Assembly: GCA_001303245.1 (NCBI GenBank)
Contig: LJNS01000012.1
Span: forward strand, 1 to 44,640
DNA from: Gammaproteobacteria bacterium SG8_30
Lineage (GTDB): Bacteria; Pseudomonadota; Gammaproteobacteria; Steroidobacterales; Steroidobacteraceae
Length of the DNA stretch: 44,640 bases
Direction: 5' to 3'
How positions within the stretch are numbered: position 1 is the stretch's first letter; every line of letters starts with the position of its first letter. Of this stretch, positions 8,229 to 19,468 are shown in pieces. The notes beneath the pieces are model-generated. The model was not told the DNA's origin. It was given only the letters and a program-made list of their open reading frames with translations, and did not search any database. The position numbers were made by a program, and so were the translations under genes.

Positions 8229-8806
8229 CGCTCGTTCCCGGCAGGCTCCTCCACGATCGCGCCCGCCGCACGCATCTCCTCGAGGGCGCGCCGGCCGTCG
8301 CCGGGGTGAACCTCGACGGGCCTGATGGCCTCGGTGAGCACGTGCGTCTCGAAGCCTTCCTTGACGGCGTCGAGCACCGTGGCCCTGACGCAGTAGTCGG
8401 TCGCCAGGCCGCCGATCCACAGCCGTCGGCTGCCGGCCCGCTGCAGCTGCGTGAGGAGTTCGGTGCCATCGAAGCCGGAGTAGGCCTCGCGTGCGGGATC
8501 CGAGGCTTGCGAGATCACCCGGCAATCCCCGGGCAGCCGCAAGCTTGCGGCAAATTCGGCACCCGCCGTACCTGCGACGCAATGGGCCGGCCATGGCCCG
8601 CCCTGAGCCTCGAAGGAACAGTGATCGGGGGGATGCCAGTCACGCGTGGCGAACACGCGGGCGCCAGCGGCCCGGCAGCGGTCGATCCAGCGGTTCAAGG
8701 GCTCGACCACGGCGTCGCCTTCGCCCACCGCCAGCGCACCACCGGGCAGGAAGTCCCTCTGGACGTGGACGACGATCAGGGCGTCGGACGGGTCGAGGGC
8801 TGGCAC
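8225..8806 (-). CDS. Nicotinamidase-like isochorismatase-fold hydrolase with altered active site
   Basis: This 193-residue protein aligns along its whole length with PncA, which deamidates nicotinamide to nicotinate. Metal ligands are kept (D56 and H58 in RDWHP, H75 in WPAHC), as is the nucleophile C139 in ATDYCV. Two catalytic-triad partners are changed: the aspartate of the D-x-Q-x-D-F motif is H14, and the lysine of the I-S-K-G-x-D-P motif is Q100. Start GTG 8806 follows a GGAGGT ribosome site by five bases. It lies first in an operon with pncB. It is named by homology, but ordinary nicotinamidase chemistry is questionable; it may have another activity or be inactive. Confidence 0.85.
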   Translation of the reverse strand: MPALDPSDALIVVHVQRDFLPGGALAVGEGDAVVEPLNRWIDRCRAAGARVFATRDWHPPDHCSFEAQGGPWPAHCVAGTAGAEFAASLRLPGDCRVISQASDPAREAYSGFDGTELLTQLQRAGSRRLWIGGLATDYCVRATVLDAVKEGFETHVLTEAIRPVEVHPGDGRRALEEMRAAGAIVEEPAGNER

Positions 8807-9001
8807 GAGACACCTCCGTGGGGCGGCGCCCGGCCCTCGAACGTCACCCCGGCCTACCGGAATGTCTCACAGAAGCGTCCACGCGGAGCAGCGTTATTCC
8901 CGAAAGGACCGTGGCCAGGGGCGCTCCGCCGCACCGCGGGCGTGGCAGCTCGCCGGCAGCGGGGCGGATCGCCGCCGTTCCCGGGGCGAGTCCGAGCCGC
9001 G

Positions 9002-10429
9002 TCAGGCTGCTTCGCGGCGGCGCGCCGCCCCGGCATGGTCCGCGAGAACGCTCGCCACGCACAGGGTGAGCCGGCGGGCGTAGGCGATGTGCAGAAACTC
9101 GTTCGGGCCGTGCGCGTTCGAGCTGGGCCCGAGCACACCGGTGACCAGGAACTGCACGCCGGGGTAGCGCTCGGCCAGCATCCCGATGAAGGGAATCCCG
9201 CCTCCCGTCCCGAGGTACATCACGTCACGACCGAAAGCCGCCTGCGAGGCGCGCTGCATGGACTCGGTGAGCCAGGGCTCAAGTTGCGGTGCGTTCCACC
9301 CGGCGCTCGCCATGCTGAGGTCGAAACGCACCCGGGCGCCGTAGGGCGGGTCGGACTCCAGCGCATCCTTGACGGCCTTGGCCGCCGCCCCGGGATCGGC
9401 CTTGGGCGCGAGCCGTATGGACAGCTTGAGGGCGAGCTGCGGGAGCAGCGTGTTGCCGGCATCGCGCACCGCGGGGAGCCCGTCGGCGCCAGTGACGGTC
9501 AGCGACGGTCGCCAGGTGTTGTTGAGCAGCAGTTCGTACGGCGAGTCCGACAGCGGCTCCACGCCTGGCAGGAACGGCATCTTCCTGTAGACGGTCTCGC
9601 CCAGGACCTCCGCAGCGGCCGCCGCCTGTTCCATGCGCCGTTTCGGAATGGGGCAGTACAAGGCATCCAGCATCAGGTCTCCGTTGACCTCACTCTCGAT
9701 GCGGCTCAACAGGCTCCGCAGGATCCTGAACGGGGAGGGCGCCACCCCGGTGCCGGCGCCCGAATGAACGCCCTCCGTGAGGACCTCCACGGAAAGGGTC
9801 CCTAGCACGGCGCCGCGCAGGGACGTCGTGCACCAGAGCTGCTCGTAGTTGCCGCACTCGGCATCGAGGCACACCACGAGGTCCGGGGAGCCGATCCGAT
9901 CCGACAGCGCTTCGACATAATGCGGTAGGTCGGCGCTTCCACTCTCCTCGCAGCCCTCGATCAGGACCACGCAACGGGCGTGCGGCAGGTCCTGTTCCTG
10001 AAGCGCCCGGATCGCGGCCAGCGAAGCGAAGACCGCGTAGCCGTCGTCTGCCCCGCCACGCCCGTAGAGCCGGCCGTCACGGATGACCGGCTCCCAGGGC
10101 GAAAGGCCTTCGGACCAGCCGGTGAACTCCGGCTGCTTGTCCATGTGCCCGTACAGGAGCACGGTGCCCGGTGCGGTCCCCGGAACCTCGCAGAGAAGCA
10201 CGGGAGTGCGGCCGGGCAGGCGAACGATCTCGACGCTCATGCCCGTCAGGGGCTGCCGGCGGCACCAGCCCGCCAGCAGCTCGGCTGCCCGGTCCATGTG
10301 GCCATGCGCCTCCCAGCCGGCGTCGAACATGGGGGACTTGTTTGGGATCCTGACGTACTCGCACAAGTGCGGGACGATCGACTCTGTCCACCATCCGTCG
10401 ATGGACGACTGCGCGCGCCTCATGTCCAT
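9002..10429 (-). CDS. M20 family metallopeptidase
   Basis: This 475-residue cytosolic di-zinc peptidase is of the CPG2/dipeptidase kind. Metal and catalytic motifs appear in order: LYGHMDKQPE, GRGGADDGYA, IEGCEESGS with the catalytic glutamate, CLDAECGNYEQLW, and the C-terminal ligand HGPNEFLH. The central dimerisation domain starts near VEVLTEGVHSGAGTG. Likely substrates are small peptides or dipeptides; specificity cannot be told. ATG 10429 is chosen with an AAAGG about nine bases upstream. The gene body is GC-rich like the window, but its immediate upstream region is very AT-rich. Confidence 0.92.
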   Translation of the reverse strand: MDMRRAQSSIDGWWTESIVPHLCEYVRIPNKSPMFDAGWEAHGHMDRAAELLAGWCRRQPLTGMSVEIVRLPGRTPVLLCEVPGTAPGTVLLYGHMDKQPEFTGWSEGLSPWEPVIRDGRLYGRGGADDGYAVFASLAAIRALQEQDLPHARCVVLIEGCEESGSADLPHYVEALSDRIGSPDLVVCLDAECGNYEQLWCTTSLRGAVLGTLSVEVLTEGVHSGAGTGVAPSPFRILRSLLSRIESEVNGDLMLDALYCPIPKRRMEQAAAAAEVLGETVYRKMPFLPGVEPLSDSPYELLLNNTWRPSLTVTGADGLPAVRDAGNTLLPQLALKLSIRLAPKADPGAAAKAVKDALESDPPYGARVRFDLSMASAGWNAPQLEPWLTESMQRASQAAFGRDVMYLGTGGGIPFIGMLAERYPGVQFLVTGVLGPSSNAHGPNEFLHIAYARRLTLCVASVLADHAGAARRREAA

Positions 10430-10700
10430 AATAAAACCTTTAAATACAATTAATTAAAAGATATTTCAAGAATGATTGTTAGGAAAAGTAGTCTGACGCT
10501 GCACGGGCTCATGTAGGAGAAAAATTAAAGAAAACCATAGCATTACGAGATGTTGCTGCTGCGATTTCTTCCTTGGGCTCCGTCCTTACTTCATCTAATG
10601 AATTAAGAATATATTGCAAGTACATAGATTCATTGCGTCTATGGCTTGGCTTAGGCCGGATTGTGCGAGGCATCAAGTATGGTCCATCAGTCTCGATCAT
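10425..10700. other. AT-rich compositional island covering the tatD 3' end and intergenic DNA
   Basis: By direct count, bases 10441-10500 contain 15 G or C of 60, 10501-10560 contain 25, 10561-10620 contain 23 and 10621-10680 contain 28, against a clearly GC-rich background on both sides. The block covers the last 60-70 codons of tatD, the 79-base gap and the first bases of the peptidase gene. Codon use in that tatD tail (AAT, ATA, TTA) differs from the rest of the gene. No transposase, integrase or flanking repeat is visible. It looks like a recombination tract or remnant of an insertion. Confidence 0.75.
10441..10475 (-). promoter_or_regulatory. Possible promoter of the M20 peptidase gene
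   Basis: Read on the minus strand, a TTGAAA element is followed 17 bases later by TATTTA, a passable -35/-10 pair. It lies inside the AT-rich intergenic stretch just upstream of ATG 10429. AT-rich DNA yields such matches by chance, so this is only a candidate. A start site there would leave a very short leader. Confidence 0.3.
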
Positions 10701-11312
10701 CAGTCGGTCTAGGGGGATTTCGGCCGCGAGTTGCCTGACCATGAGGCCGCGGCGCTCGTCGCAGATCCAGCCCGTCAGGCCCACATAGAGACCGGCCGCC
10801 AGGTAGGCCTCCAGCTCCGGGCCGGTGCCCGTGAAGCAATGTACGACCGCCCTCGAAATATGCGGCAGATAGTCGCGCAGCACGTCCATGAAGTCCGCGT
10901 GTGCATCACGCTGGTGCAGGAACACCGGCTTTCCGACCCGGGTCGCGAGCTCCAGCTGGTCTGCGAAGGCCCGGCGCTGGTCGGCCGGGGGCGAGAAGTT
11001 GCGGAAGTAGTCGAGCCCGCACTCGCCGGCGGACCCGACGAGCGGGTGGCTGAGCTGCAGTTCCAGCGTCGGCAGGTCGGAGCGGGAGAATTCGCGCGCG
11101 TGATGGGGATGGACCCCCGCGGTGGCGCGCAGCAGCTCGGGCCAGGATTCGCAGATCTCGATTGCCCGGGCGTTGCTGTCGAGGGAGCTGCCGGTGACGA
11201 CCATGCGGGTGACCCCGGCGGCGAGCGCACGCGCGATGACCTCGGGACGGTCGTGGTCGTAGCTGTCGTGGGCGAGGTTGATGCCGATGTCGACGAGGCC
11301 CGTCGGCTGCAT
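10509..11312 (-). CDS. tatD: TatD family DNase/hydrolase
   Basis: This 267-residue TIM-barrel metal-dependent deoxyribonuclease is close to E. coli TatD. Landmarks are LVDIGINLAHDSY, TAGVHPHHA, AGECGLDYFRNF, PVFLHQRDAH, VVHCFTG and IETDGPYLMPR. The C-terminal PSHRRNES segment aligns with the usual SSRRNEP, so the gene appears complete. ATG 11312 fits the family start; no strong ribosome site precedes it. The final 60-70 codons are AT-rich while the rest is GC-rich, which suggests a mosaic gene whose 3' end came from another source. It is divergent from the exporter operon. Confidence 0.93.
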   Translation of the reverse strand: MQPTGLVDIGINLAHDSYDHDRPEVIARALAAGVTRMVVTGSSLDSNARAIEICESWPELLRATAGVHPHHAREFSRSDLPTLELQLSHPLVGSAGECGLDYFRNFSPPADQRRAFADQLELATRVGKPVFLHQRDAHADFMDVLRDYLPHISRAVVHCFTGTGPELEAYLAAGLYVGLTGWICDERRGLMVRQLAAEIPLDRLMIETDGPYLMPRTIRPKPSHRRNESMYLQYILNSLDEVRTEPKEEIAAATSRNAMVFFNFSPT

Positions 11313-11343
11313 GGAAAGGGGCTGCTCTGCGATAATGAAACGA

Positions 11344-11378
11344 CGCCCCTGGCCGGCACCTCGTCCGCAGCAGGGGCG
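11344..11378. repeat. 8-bp inverted repeat in the tatD/exporter divergent region
   Basis: CGCCCCTG at 11344-11351 is matched by CAGGGGCG at 11371-11378, with a 19-base spacer. It lies between the tatD start and the adaptor gene start. The placement and palindromic form would suit an operator for a dimeric regulator, but no regulator gene is adjacent. It could also be chance in GC-rich DNA. Confidence 0.4.
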
Positions 11379-11453
11379 ATGTCATTCTACAGGAGGGGTC
11401 CGCGGCCGAGCGTGCCTGCGCAGGCGACCGGCGGCGGAACCCAGAGGTGAGGA

Positions 11454-12686
11454 ATGTCGCTCGATCAGGATGCCCTCGGGGCGCTGCGGAAGGACGGGTC
11501 GGGAGGGCCTTCCCGGTACGACACCCGCAAGGACCAGCGCCGCCGCAGGTGGATCATCGGGGCCGGCCTCGCCGTAGCGGCGCTCGCGGCGTGGTTCGTG
11601 TTTGGGGGCTCGAGGCAGCCGGAGGTCACGGTCGTCACGGTACAACCGCCGTCGGCGCCCGGGGAAACCGCCGTGCTCAGCGCGTCGGGCTACGTCGTCG
11701 CGCGACGCCTCGCGACCGTTTCCTCGAAGGTGACCGGCAGGATCCTCGAAGTGCAGTTCGAGGAGGGCACGCACGTCGCCTCGGCACAGGTCCTTGCACG
11801 ACTCGACGACTCGACGGTGCGCGCCGCCTACGACGTGGCGACGCGCCAGTTGGCCGCCGCCCGCACGGCCGTGCGGGAAGTCGAGGTCCGGCTGGCGGAG
11901 GCGAACCGCGAGCGGGACCGGCTGCGCGAGCTTCGCAAGGACAACCTGGTCAGCGTGAGCGCGCTCGATGCCGCCGAGGCGGAGGCATCGGCGCTCGCGG
12001 CGCGCCTCGAGTCGGCACGGGCGGAGGTGGGCGTCGCCGAGGGCACCGTCCGCGTGCGGGCGCAGGAACTCGACGACTTCGTGATCCGCGCGCCCTTCGC
12101 CGGAGTCATCATTTCGAAGGACGCACAGCCCGGCGAGATGGTCTCGCCCATCTCGGCCGGCGGCGGCTTCACGCGGACCGGCATTGCGACCGTCGTCGAC
12201 ATGGACTCGCGCGAGATCGAGGTGGACGTCAACGAGGCCTACATCAACCGCGTGGGGGAGGGACAGCGGGCCGAGGCCGTGCTCGACGCGTACCCGGACT
12301 GGAAGATCCCCTGCCGCGTGATCGCCATCGTGCCCACTGCCGACCGGCAGAAAGCCACGGTGCGCGTCCGCATCGCGATCGAGGAGCTGGACGAGCGCAT
12401 CCTGCCCGACATGGGCGTGCGGGTCCGCTTCTACGAGGAGAGCACGCCGGCTGCAGGTTCGGCCGTGGCCCGGGTGCCGTCCGGCGCCGTGGCTGCGGAC
12501 GGGGCAGGCGAGTACGTCTGGCGCGTGGTCGAGAGCCGGGTCGCGCGCCAGCCGGTGCGGCTGGGCAGGGAGATGGACGACCTGCGAGAGGTGCTGGAGG
12601 GGCTCGCGCCGGGGGACAGTGTCGTCCTCGATCCCCCGGCCGGGCTCGAGGACGGGGCCAGGATCGTCGTTCGCGGGTCGGGCTGA
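11454..12686 (+). CDS. Periplasmic adaptor subunit of an ABC exporter (HlyD/MacA-like)
   Basis: This 410-residue membrane-fusion protein has a cytoplasmic basic N-terminus (RKDQRRRR), a single membrane anchor at about residues 33-51, a lipoyl/barrel-sandwich half (GYVVARRLATVSSKVTGRI), a coiled-coil hairpin at about residues 120-200 rich in A, E and R, the second lipoyl half (FVIRAPFAGVIISKDAQPGE) and a beta-barrel C-terminus. It links the inner-membrane permeases to the periplasm or an outer-membrane channel. A GAGGTGAGGA ribosome site stands directly upstream of ATG 11454. It is first gene of a four-gene exporter operon. Confidence 0.93.
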   Translation: MSLDQDALGALRKDGSGGPSRYDTRKDQRRRRWIIGAGLAVAALAAWFVFGGSRQPEVTVVTVQPPSAPGETAVLSASGYVVARRLATVSSKVTGRILEVQFEEGTHVASAQVLARLDDSTVRAAYDVATRQLAAARTAVREVEVRLAEANRERDRLRELRKDNLVSVSALDAAEAEASALAARLESARAEVGVAEGTVRVRAQELDDFVIRAPFAGVIISKDAQPGEMVSPISAGGGFTRTGIATVVDMDSREIEVDVNEAYINRVGEGQRAEAVLDAYPDWKIPCRVIAIVPTADRQKATVRVRIAIEELDERILPDMGVRVRFYEESTPAAGSAVARVPSGAVAADGAGEYVWRVVESRVARQPVRLGREMDDLREVLEGLAPGDSVVLDPPAGLEDGARIVVRGSG

Positions 12687-12695
12687 CCGCTTCCC

Positions 12696-13382
12696 ATGGG
12701 CGAGCCGCTGGTCCGCATCCGCGACCTGTACAAGGAGTACCGCAGGGGACCCGAGGTCGTGAAGGTCCTCGACGGCCTGTCTCTCGTGATCGAGGCGGGC
12801 GACTTCGTGGCGCTCATGGGGCCGTCGGGTTCGGGCAAGTCGACGCTGCTCAACCTGATCGGCGGGCTCGACCGCCCGACGTCCGGCAGCCTCCGGGTGC
12901 AGGACCTGGAGCTCACGCAGCTGTCCGATGGCGCGCTCGCACGCTGGCGGTCGGACAACGTGGGATTCATCTTCCAGATGTACAACCTGCTGCCGGTGCT
13001 GACCGCGGAGCGCAACGTCGAGCTGCCGCTGCTGTTGTCCGACCTGCACGCGGCCGAGCGGATGCGGCGGGCACGGGCAGCGCTCAAGCTCGTGGGACTC
13101 GAGGACCGCAGTCGCCACCGTCCGGGTCAGCTGTCCGGCGGCCAGGAGCAACGCGTGGGCATCGCGCGCGCCATCGTGACGGACCCGGCGCTCCTGCTCT
13201 GCGACGAGCCGACCGGCGACCTGGATCGCAGGTCGGGCGACGAGATTCTCGACCTGCTGCAGGCGTTGAACGAGCAGGGCAAGACGATCGTCATGGTCAC
13301 CCATGATCCCCACGCGGCCGAGCGGGCCCGGCGCACGCTGCACCTCGAGAAGGGCCGGCTTGCGGAAGAGGACGGACCGTGA
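12696..13382 (+). CDS. ABC exporter ATPase (MacB/LolD type)
   Basis: This 228-residue nucleotide-binding subunit has Walker [10 protein letters not shown] at residues 42-50, the signature LSGGQEQRV from residue 146 and Walker [13 protein letters not shown]. It ends with the switch histidine in [11 protein letters not shown]. It energises the two FtsX-type permeases encoded next. The glutamate in LSGGQEQR replaces the more common glutamine. The start is 9 bases after the adaptor gene, and the stop overlaps the next start as GTGA at 13379-13382. Confidence 0.95.
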   Translation: MGEPLVRIRDLYKEYRRGPEVVKVLDGLSLVIEAGDFVALMGPSGSGKSTLLNLIGGLDRPTSGSLRVQDLELTQLSDGALARWRSDNVGFIFQMYNLLPVLTAERNVELPLLLSDLHAAERMRRARAALKLVGLEDRSRHRPGQLSGGQEQRVGIARAIVTDPALLLCDEPTGDLDRRSGDEILDLLQALNEQGKTIVMVTHDPHAAERARRTLHLEKGRLAEEDGP

Positions 13383-14539
13383 ACGGCATGCTGCCGCTGG
13401 TGCTCGCCAACCTACGGCGCCGGCCGCTGCGCACGACCTTCACGCTGGGGTCGATCGTCGTGGCATTCCTGATGTTCGGCGTGCTCGGCGCCATGACCAA
13501 TGCATTCAGCGCCGGGGCCGACCTCGCCGGCGTCGACCGGCTGCTCGTGATCCACAAGGTATCGCTGGTCCAGCCCCTGCCGGAGAGCTACCGGGCCCGC
13601 ATCCGCCAGATCGAAGGCGTCGCCAGGGTCAGCTCGGCCACGTGGTTCGGCGGCGTGTACCAGGACGACCGCAACCAGATCCCGACCTTCCCCGTGGACG
13701 GGGAGGAGTACCTGGCGATCTATCCCGAGTACGTCATTCCGCCGGACGGGAAGGAACGCTGGCTGGCCGACCGCCGCGGCGCCATCGTCGGACGGCCCAT
13801 TGCGGAGGAGTTCGGGTGGAAGGTCGGCGACACGATCCCGTTGCGTTCGAACATCTGGCGACGGGAGGACGGCTCGGACACCTGGGAGCTCAACGTCAGC
13901 ACCCTGTACGACGTGCCGGAGGCGGGTGGCGACCCGCGCAACATCCTCATGCACTACGACTACTTCGAGGAGTCCCGCGGCCGCGGCAAGGGGCTCGTGA
14001 GCTGGTACATCGTTCAGGTGCGCGACCCCTCGCAGGCCCCACGGATCGCGCGCGAGATCGACGCGCAGTTCGCCAACTCGCCCTTCGAGACCGAGACGTC
14101 CACCGAGAAGGCCTTCGCCCAGGGCTTCGTGAACCAGATCGGCAACATCGGCATGATCATGACGGTCGTCGTGACCGCAGTGTTCTTCACCATGCTGCTC
14201 GTGACGGCGAACACCATGGCGCAGTCGGTGCGCGAGCGGACCCCCGAGCTCGGCGTGATGAAGACCCTCGGCTTCACCGGGCCGATGGTCACCCTGCTGG
14301 TCCTCGCCGAGTCTGTCGCGCTGACGCTGGTCGGAGCGGGCGCAGGAATGCTCGGTGCACTCGCGGCCGTCGAGGCGGCAGGCCCGCTGGTCCGGCAGTA
14401 CCTGCCCGTCTGGAACGTGTCGGCCGAGGCCTGGCCGCAGGCGCTCGCCCTCGCCGTGGGCCTCGGCGTGATGGCAGGCGCGGCGCCGGCGTGGAACGCG
14501 TGGCGCCTGCCGATCGTGCAGGCGCTGAGGCAGGCCTGA
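13379..14539 (+). CDS. ABC exporter permease 1 (FtsX/MacB-like)
   Basis: This 386-residue protein has one N-terminal transmembrane helix (about residues 19-41), a large periplasmic domain of about 230 residues, and three C-terminal helices. This is the FtsX-like layout of MacB-type permeases without a fused ATPase. The segment [15 protein letters not shown] before the second half is the typical coupling-helix region. It starts with GTG 13379, overlapping the ATPase stop. The periplasmic part contains DQN- and Y-rich stretches but no recognisable enzyme motif. It is paired with a second, different permease, so a heterodimer is likely. Confidence 0.92.
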   Translation: MNGMLPLVLANLRRRPLRTTFTLGSIVVAFLMFGVLGAMTNAFSAGADLAGVDRLLVIHKVSLVQPLPESYRARIRQIEGVARVSSATWFGGVYQDDRNQIPTFPVDGEEYLAIYPEYVIPPDGKERWLADRRGAIVGRPIAEEFGWKVGDTIPLRSNIWRREDGSDTWELNVSTLYDVPEAGGDPRNILMHYDYFEESRGRGKGLVSWYIVQVRDPSQAPRIAREIDAQFANSPFETETSTEKAFAQGFVNQIGNIGMIMTVVVTAVFFTMLLVTANTMAQSVRERTPELGVMKTLGFTGPMVTLLVLAESVALTLVGAGAGMLGALAAVEAAGPLVRQYLPVWNVSAEAWPQALALAVGLGVMAGAAPAWNAWRLPIVQALRQA

Positions 14540-14543
14540 GCGC

Positions 14544-15740
14544 ATGGCCGGGAGCCGCACATTCCGCCAGGTCATCGCCGTCACGGCGATGAACCTGCGC
14601 AACCTGCCGAGCCGGCTGGGCACCGCCACCGTGGCCATCGTCGGCATCGGAGGCGTTGTCGCCGTGCTGGTCTCGGCGCTGTCCATCAGCGAGGGTTTCC
14701 GCCGGGCCATGGCCCTGTCGGGTCGCGAGGACGTGGGCATCGTCCTCCGGGGCGGCTCGGCCGACGAGCTGTCGAGCGGCCTGTCCCTCGAGTCGGTCAG
14801 GTTCGTGACGGACGGCCCGGGGATCGTACGGGACGAGCAGGGACCGCTCGCGTCGCCCGAGCTCTACGTCATCGTCGACGTGCCTGCCCGGAGCACGGGC
14901 ACCAAGGCCAACGTGCCGCTGCGCGGCGTCGGTCCCGGGGCCTTCGGCATACGGCGGGCCTTCCGCATCGTCGAGGGCCGTGGGTTCCGGCGGGGCATGA
15001 ACGAGGTGATCGTCGGTCGCGGTGCGGCCAGCCAGTTCGCCGGGCTCGAGGTCGGCAGCATCGTGCTCTTCGGCCGCACGCCCTGGACGGTCACCGGCGT
15101 CTTCGAGGACGGCGGCAGCGTCAGCGAGTCCGAGATCTGGACGGACGCCACGGTGCTGCAGGGCGCCTACAACCGGGGCACCTCCTTCCAGTCGGTGCGC
15201 GTCAGGTTGCCCGGACCCGGGGACACGCACGCGCTCGAGGCGCACCTCGGGCGCGACCCGCGCTTCAACCTCACCGTGCGGACCGAGCGCAAGTTCCTCG
15301 AGAGCCAGTCGAGCATCCTGATCACCAGCGTCCGGACCATCGGCTCGCTCATCGCTTTCGCGATGGGGGTGGGCGCGGTGTTCGCGGCGCTCAACACGAT
15401 GTACGCGGCCGTCGCTTCGCGCACCCGCGAGATCGCAACCCTCAGGGCGCTCGGTTTCGGGGCCTCGCCGGTGGTGGCCTCCGTGCTCACCGAGGCGATG
15501 GTGCTCGGCCTCCTGGGCGGTGTGCTCGGCGGCGCCATGTCCTACGTGGCGTTCAACGGCCTGCAGGCCTCGACCCTCAATTTCCAGAGCTTCAGCCAGA
15601 TCACGTTCGCCTTCACGGTGACCCCTGGGCTGATCGTGACCGGCATCGTGTATGCCCTGTTCCTGGGGCTCGTGGGAGGACTCATGCCGGGCATACGGGC
15701 AGCCCGGATGCCCGTCACCCAGGGGCTCCGGGAACTCTAG
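14544..15740 (+). CDS. ABC exporter permease 2 (FtsX/MacB-like)
   Basis: This 398-residue permease has the same topology as its upstream neighbour, with a helix at about residues 27-49, a periplasmic domain and three C-terminal helices. It carries SRTREIATLRALGFG before the third helix, the FtsX-family coupling region. Sequence outside this region differs strongly from permease 1, so the two are not a recent duplication. Together with the adaptor and ATPase it resembles the DevBCA/MacAB class, which exports lipids, peptides or macrolides. The substrate cannot be read from sequence. Confidence 0.92.
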   Translation: MAGSRTFRQVIAVTAMNLRNLPSRLGTATVAIVGIGGVVAVLVSALSISEGFRRAMALSGREDVGIVLRGGSADELSSGLSLESVRFVTDGPGIVRDEQGPLASPELYVIVDVPARSTGTKANVPLRGVGPGAFGIRRAFRIVEGRGFRRGMNEVIVGRGAASQFAGLEVGSIVLFGRTPWTVTGVFEDGGSVSESEIWTDATVLQGAYNRGTSFQSVRVRLPGPGDTHALEAHLGRDPRFNLTVRTERKFLESQSSILITSVRTIGSLIAFAMGVGAVFAALNTMYAAVASRTREIATLRALGFGASPVVASVLTEAMVLGLLGGVLGGAMSYVAFNGLQASTLNFQSFSQITFAFTVTPGLIVTGIVYALFLGLVGGLMPGIRAARMPVTQGLREL

Positions 15741-15758
15741 GCGGAAGGCGAGGACTCG

Positions 15759-18590
<2,832 letters not shown>

Positions 18591-18591
<1 letters not shown>

Positions 18592-19334
18592 TGGCGACGC
18601 GCGCCGTCGACCTGCAGCTGGGCCTGCTGGATCCCGCGCGCGAGCAGCGGGGATGGCAGGTGCGCGAGAGCCGCCGCGCCCGGCGCCTGACGGTGCGCGT
18701 CTTTCCCGGGGGAAGCGTCGAGATCGTGGTCCCGGTCGGCACGCGGCCCCGGCTCGTGCAGCAATTCGTGGCCAGGCATCGCGAGTGGATAGACCGCAAG
18801 GTCGAGGAGTTCCGCCACGTCGGTCCGGAGGGAGAGGATGCCCTGCCGACCTCTGTGGCCTTCCTCGCCACCGGCCAGCGGTTCGAGGTCTCCTACCTGC
18901 CGACGGACGGCGCGCCGAGGCTCGAGGAGCTTGCCGGCCGCATTACCCTTCATGGCGACCTCGATCGCGGCCCGCTGGTGCGACACGCCCTCCAGCGCTG
19001 GCTGCTTCGCTCCGCGCACGACCAGCTGGTGCCCTGGCTCATCGCCACGGCCGACGGTCATGGGCTCGGTTTCAAGCGGGCGCAGGTCCGGCGCCAGCGA
19101 ACGCGCTGGGGAAGCTGTTCAAGGTCGGGCACGATCAGCATCAACGCGTGCCTGATGTTCCAGCCGCCACAGGTGGTGCGTTACCTGTTCGCGCACGAGC
19201 TCGCGCACACGGTGCACATGAACCACTCCCGCAGCTTCTGGCGCCTCGTCCAGCGCCTCGAGCCCGGATGGCAAGCGCTCGACCGCGAGCTGTCGCGCGG
19301 CTGGCGCCACGTACCTAACTGGGCGATCGGCTAG
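18591..19334 (+). CDS. YgjP/WELM-type zinc metallopeptidase
   Basis: This 247-residue protein has the family core QRTRWGSCS (about residues 169-177), NACLMFQPPQVVRYLF and a zinc site H202-E-x-x-H206 with a further histidine in MNHSRSFW. These define the YgjP/M48-related COG1451 family, whose cellular role is poorly known. The N-terminal half (residues 20-110) is the usual beta-rich region. ATG 18591 overlaps the fadH stop by one base, so it is probably co-translated with fadH, though the link is not obviously metabolic. Confidence 0.9.
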
Positions 19335-19433
19335 CCGACGCGCGCCGGGCTGCGGTTTCTCCCGGACGACGGGGCGACGCCGGGGCCGGCCGCGGTGGCG
19401 CGGTCCGCGACCGGCGGGCCGCCGTCCGGCTGC

Positions 19434-19439
19434 TATACT
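19434..19439 (+). promoter_or_regulatory. TATACT -10-like box upstream of the DAHP synthase gene
   Basis: TATACT stands in an otherwise extremely GC-rich gap, 29 bases before ATG 19469, which would give a leader of about 22 bases. No convincing -35 is visible at 16-18 bases upstream. The preceding part of the gap (19335-19430) shows nothing else recognisable. Confidence 0.5.
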
Positions 19440-19468
19440 CGCGCGCCCCGGATCAACGGACCCGCGCC

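Noticed and set aside
8306-9805. Long open frame antisense to the pncA-like and M20 peptidase genes
   Set aside because: It spans two conserved genes and a gap with no motif of its own.
10441-10510. AT-rich stretch considered as a replication origin or phage attachment site
   Set aside because: No DnaA-box cluster, no direct repeats and no integrase gene are visible; it is reported only as a compositional island.
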